Source: an uncultured Oscillospiraceae bacterium (GTDB lineage: Bacteria; Bacillota; Clostridia; Oscillospirales; Oscillospiraceae). From it: a stretch of 6,725 bases of DNA. The notes beneath the pieces were generated by a model that was given only the letters and a program-made list of their open reading frames with translations, searched no databases and was not told the origin of the DNA. The DNA lies in NCBI GenBank assembly GCA_934561725.1, contig CAKTGW010000061.1, positions 1-6,725 on the forward strand, given 5' to 3'. Shown here one piece after another: positions 6,644-6,725 of this stretch. Position 1 is the first letter of the stretch. The number at the start of each line of letters is the position of its first letter. The translations under genes were made by a program, and so were the position numbers.

Positions 6644-6725
6644 ATTTACCCCCTCACAGAGGGCGGCGATATACAGCAGAGAAAGCTCTGTTCTGGTCTC
6701 TGCCGCTGCAGGAAGCGGTAAGACC
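6630..6725 (+). CDS. addA: AddA, helicase-nuclease subunit, N-terminal 32 residues only (continues past window)
   Basis: Only 32 codons are visible before the window ends. They are enough to identify the gene: FTPSQRAAI is the Q-motif region typical of UvrD/PcrA-type (superfamily 1A) helicases, and SAAAGSGKT at residues 24-32 is the AddA Walker A motif, which binds ATP for the translocating motor. AddA is the active 3'-to-5' helicase of the AddAB complex and also carries a second nuclease domain at its far C-terminus, which is outside the window. The ATG at 6630 overlaps the last 14 bases of addB in another frame and is led by AAGGAGG. The addB-addA order is the standard one in Firmicutes. 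Confidence 0.95.
   Translation, partial: MAKLEFTPSQRAAIYSRESSVLVSAAAGSGKT

Overview
The window looks like chromosomal DNA from a moderately GC-rich Firmicute, most likely a gut-type Clostridia/Oscillospirales bacterium. This is inferred from three things: an AddB–AddA recombination pair, a YugP-type membrane zinc peptidase, and Shine-Dalgarno sites of the AGGAGG type. The species cannot be named from the sequence. No mobile element, CRISPR array, tRNA or rRNA was seen, and no gene-free stretch exceeds about 125 bases.

Layout: (1) Positions 3-1878 hold a rightward two-gene unit. The first gene is the C-terminal part of a degenerate WG-repeat protein that begins before the window. Ten bases after its stop comes a small protein with two N-terminal membrane helices and a TPR-like cytoplasmic domain. 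A strong 12-bp-stem hairpin at 1900-1929 ends this unit. (2) Positions 1966-3212 hold two leftward genes that converge on the same hairpin. The upstream gene is a gamma-class carbonic anhydrase-like hexapeptide-repeat protein; the downstream gene is a YugP-family membrane zinc metallopeptidase. (3) A 122-base divergent intergenic region (3213-3334) carries two putative sigma-A promoters, one for each direction, whose elements interleave. (4) Positions 3335-6725 hold the rightward addB gene, complete, and the first 32 codons of addA, which overlaps it by 14 bases.

Functionally, AddB and AddA together form the AddAB helicase-nuclease that processes double-strand DNA ends for RecA-dependent repair. 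AddB here has an intact Walker A motif, the PD-(D/E)XK nuclease residues and the four iron-sulfur cysteines. The carbonic anhydrase-like protein and the zinc peptidase are ordinary housekeeping-type genes with no obvious link to AddAB beyond position. The least understood part is the WG-repeat/TPR membrane pair. I found no convincing evidence of a new system; the region is mostly ordinary, and the findings are modest.
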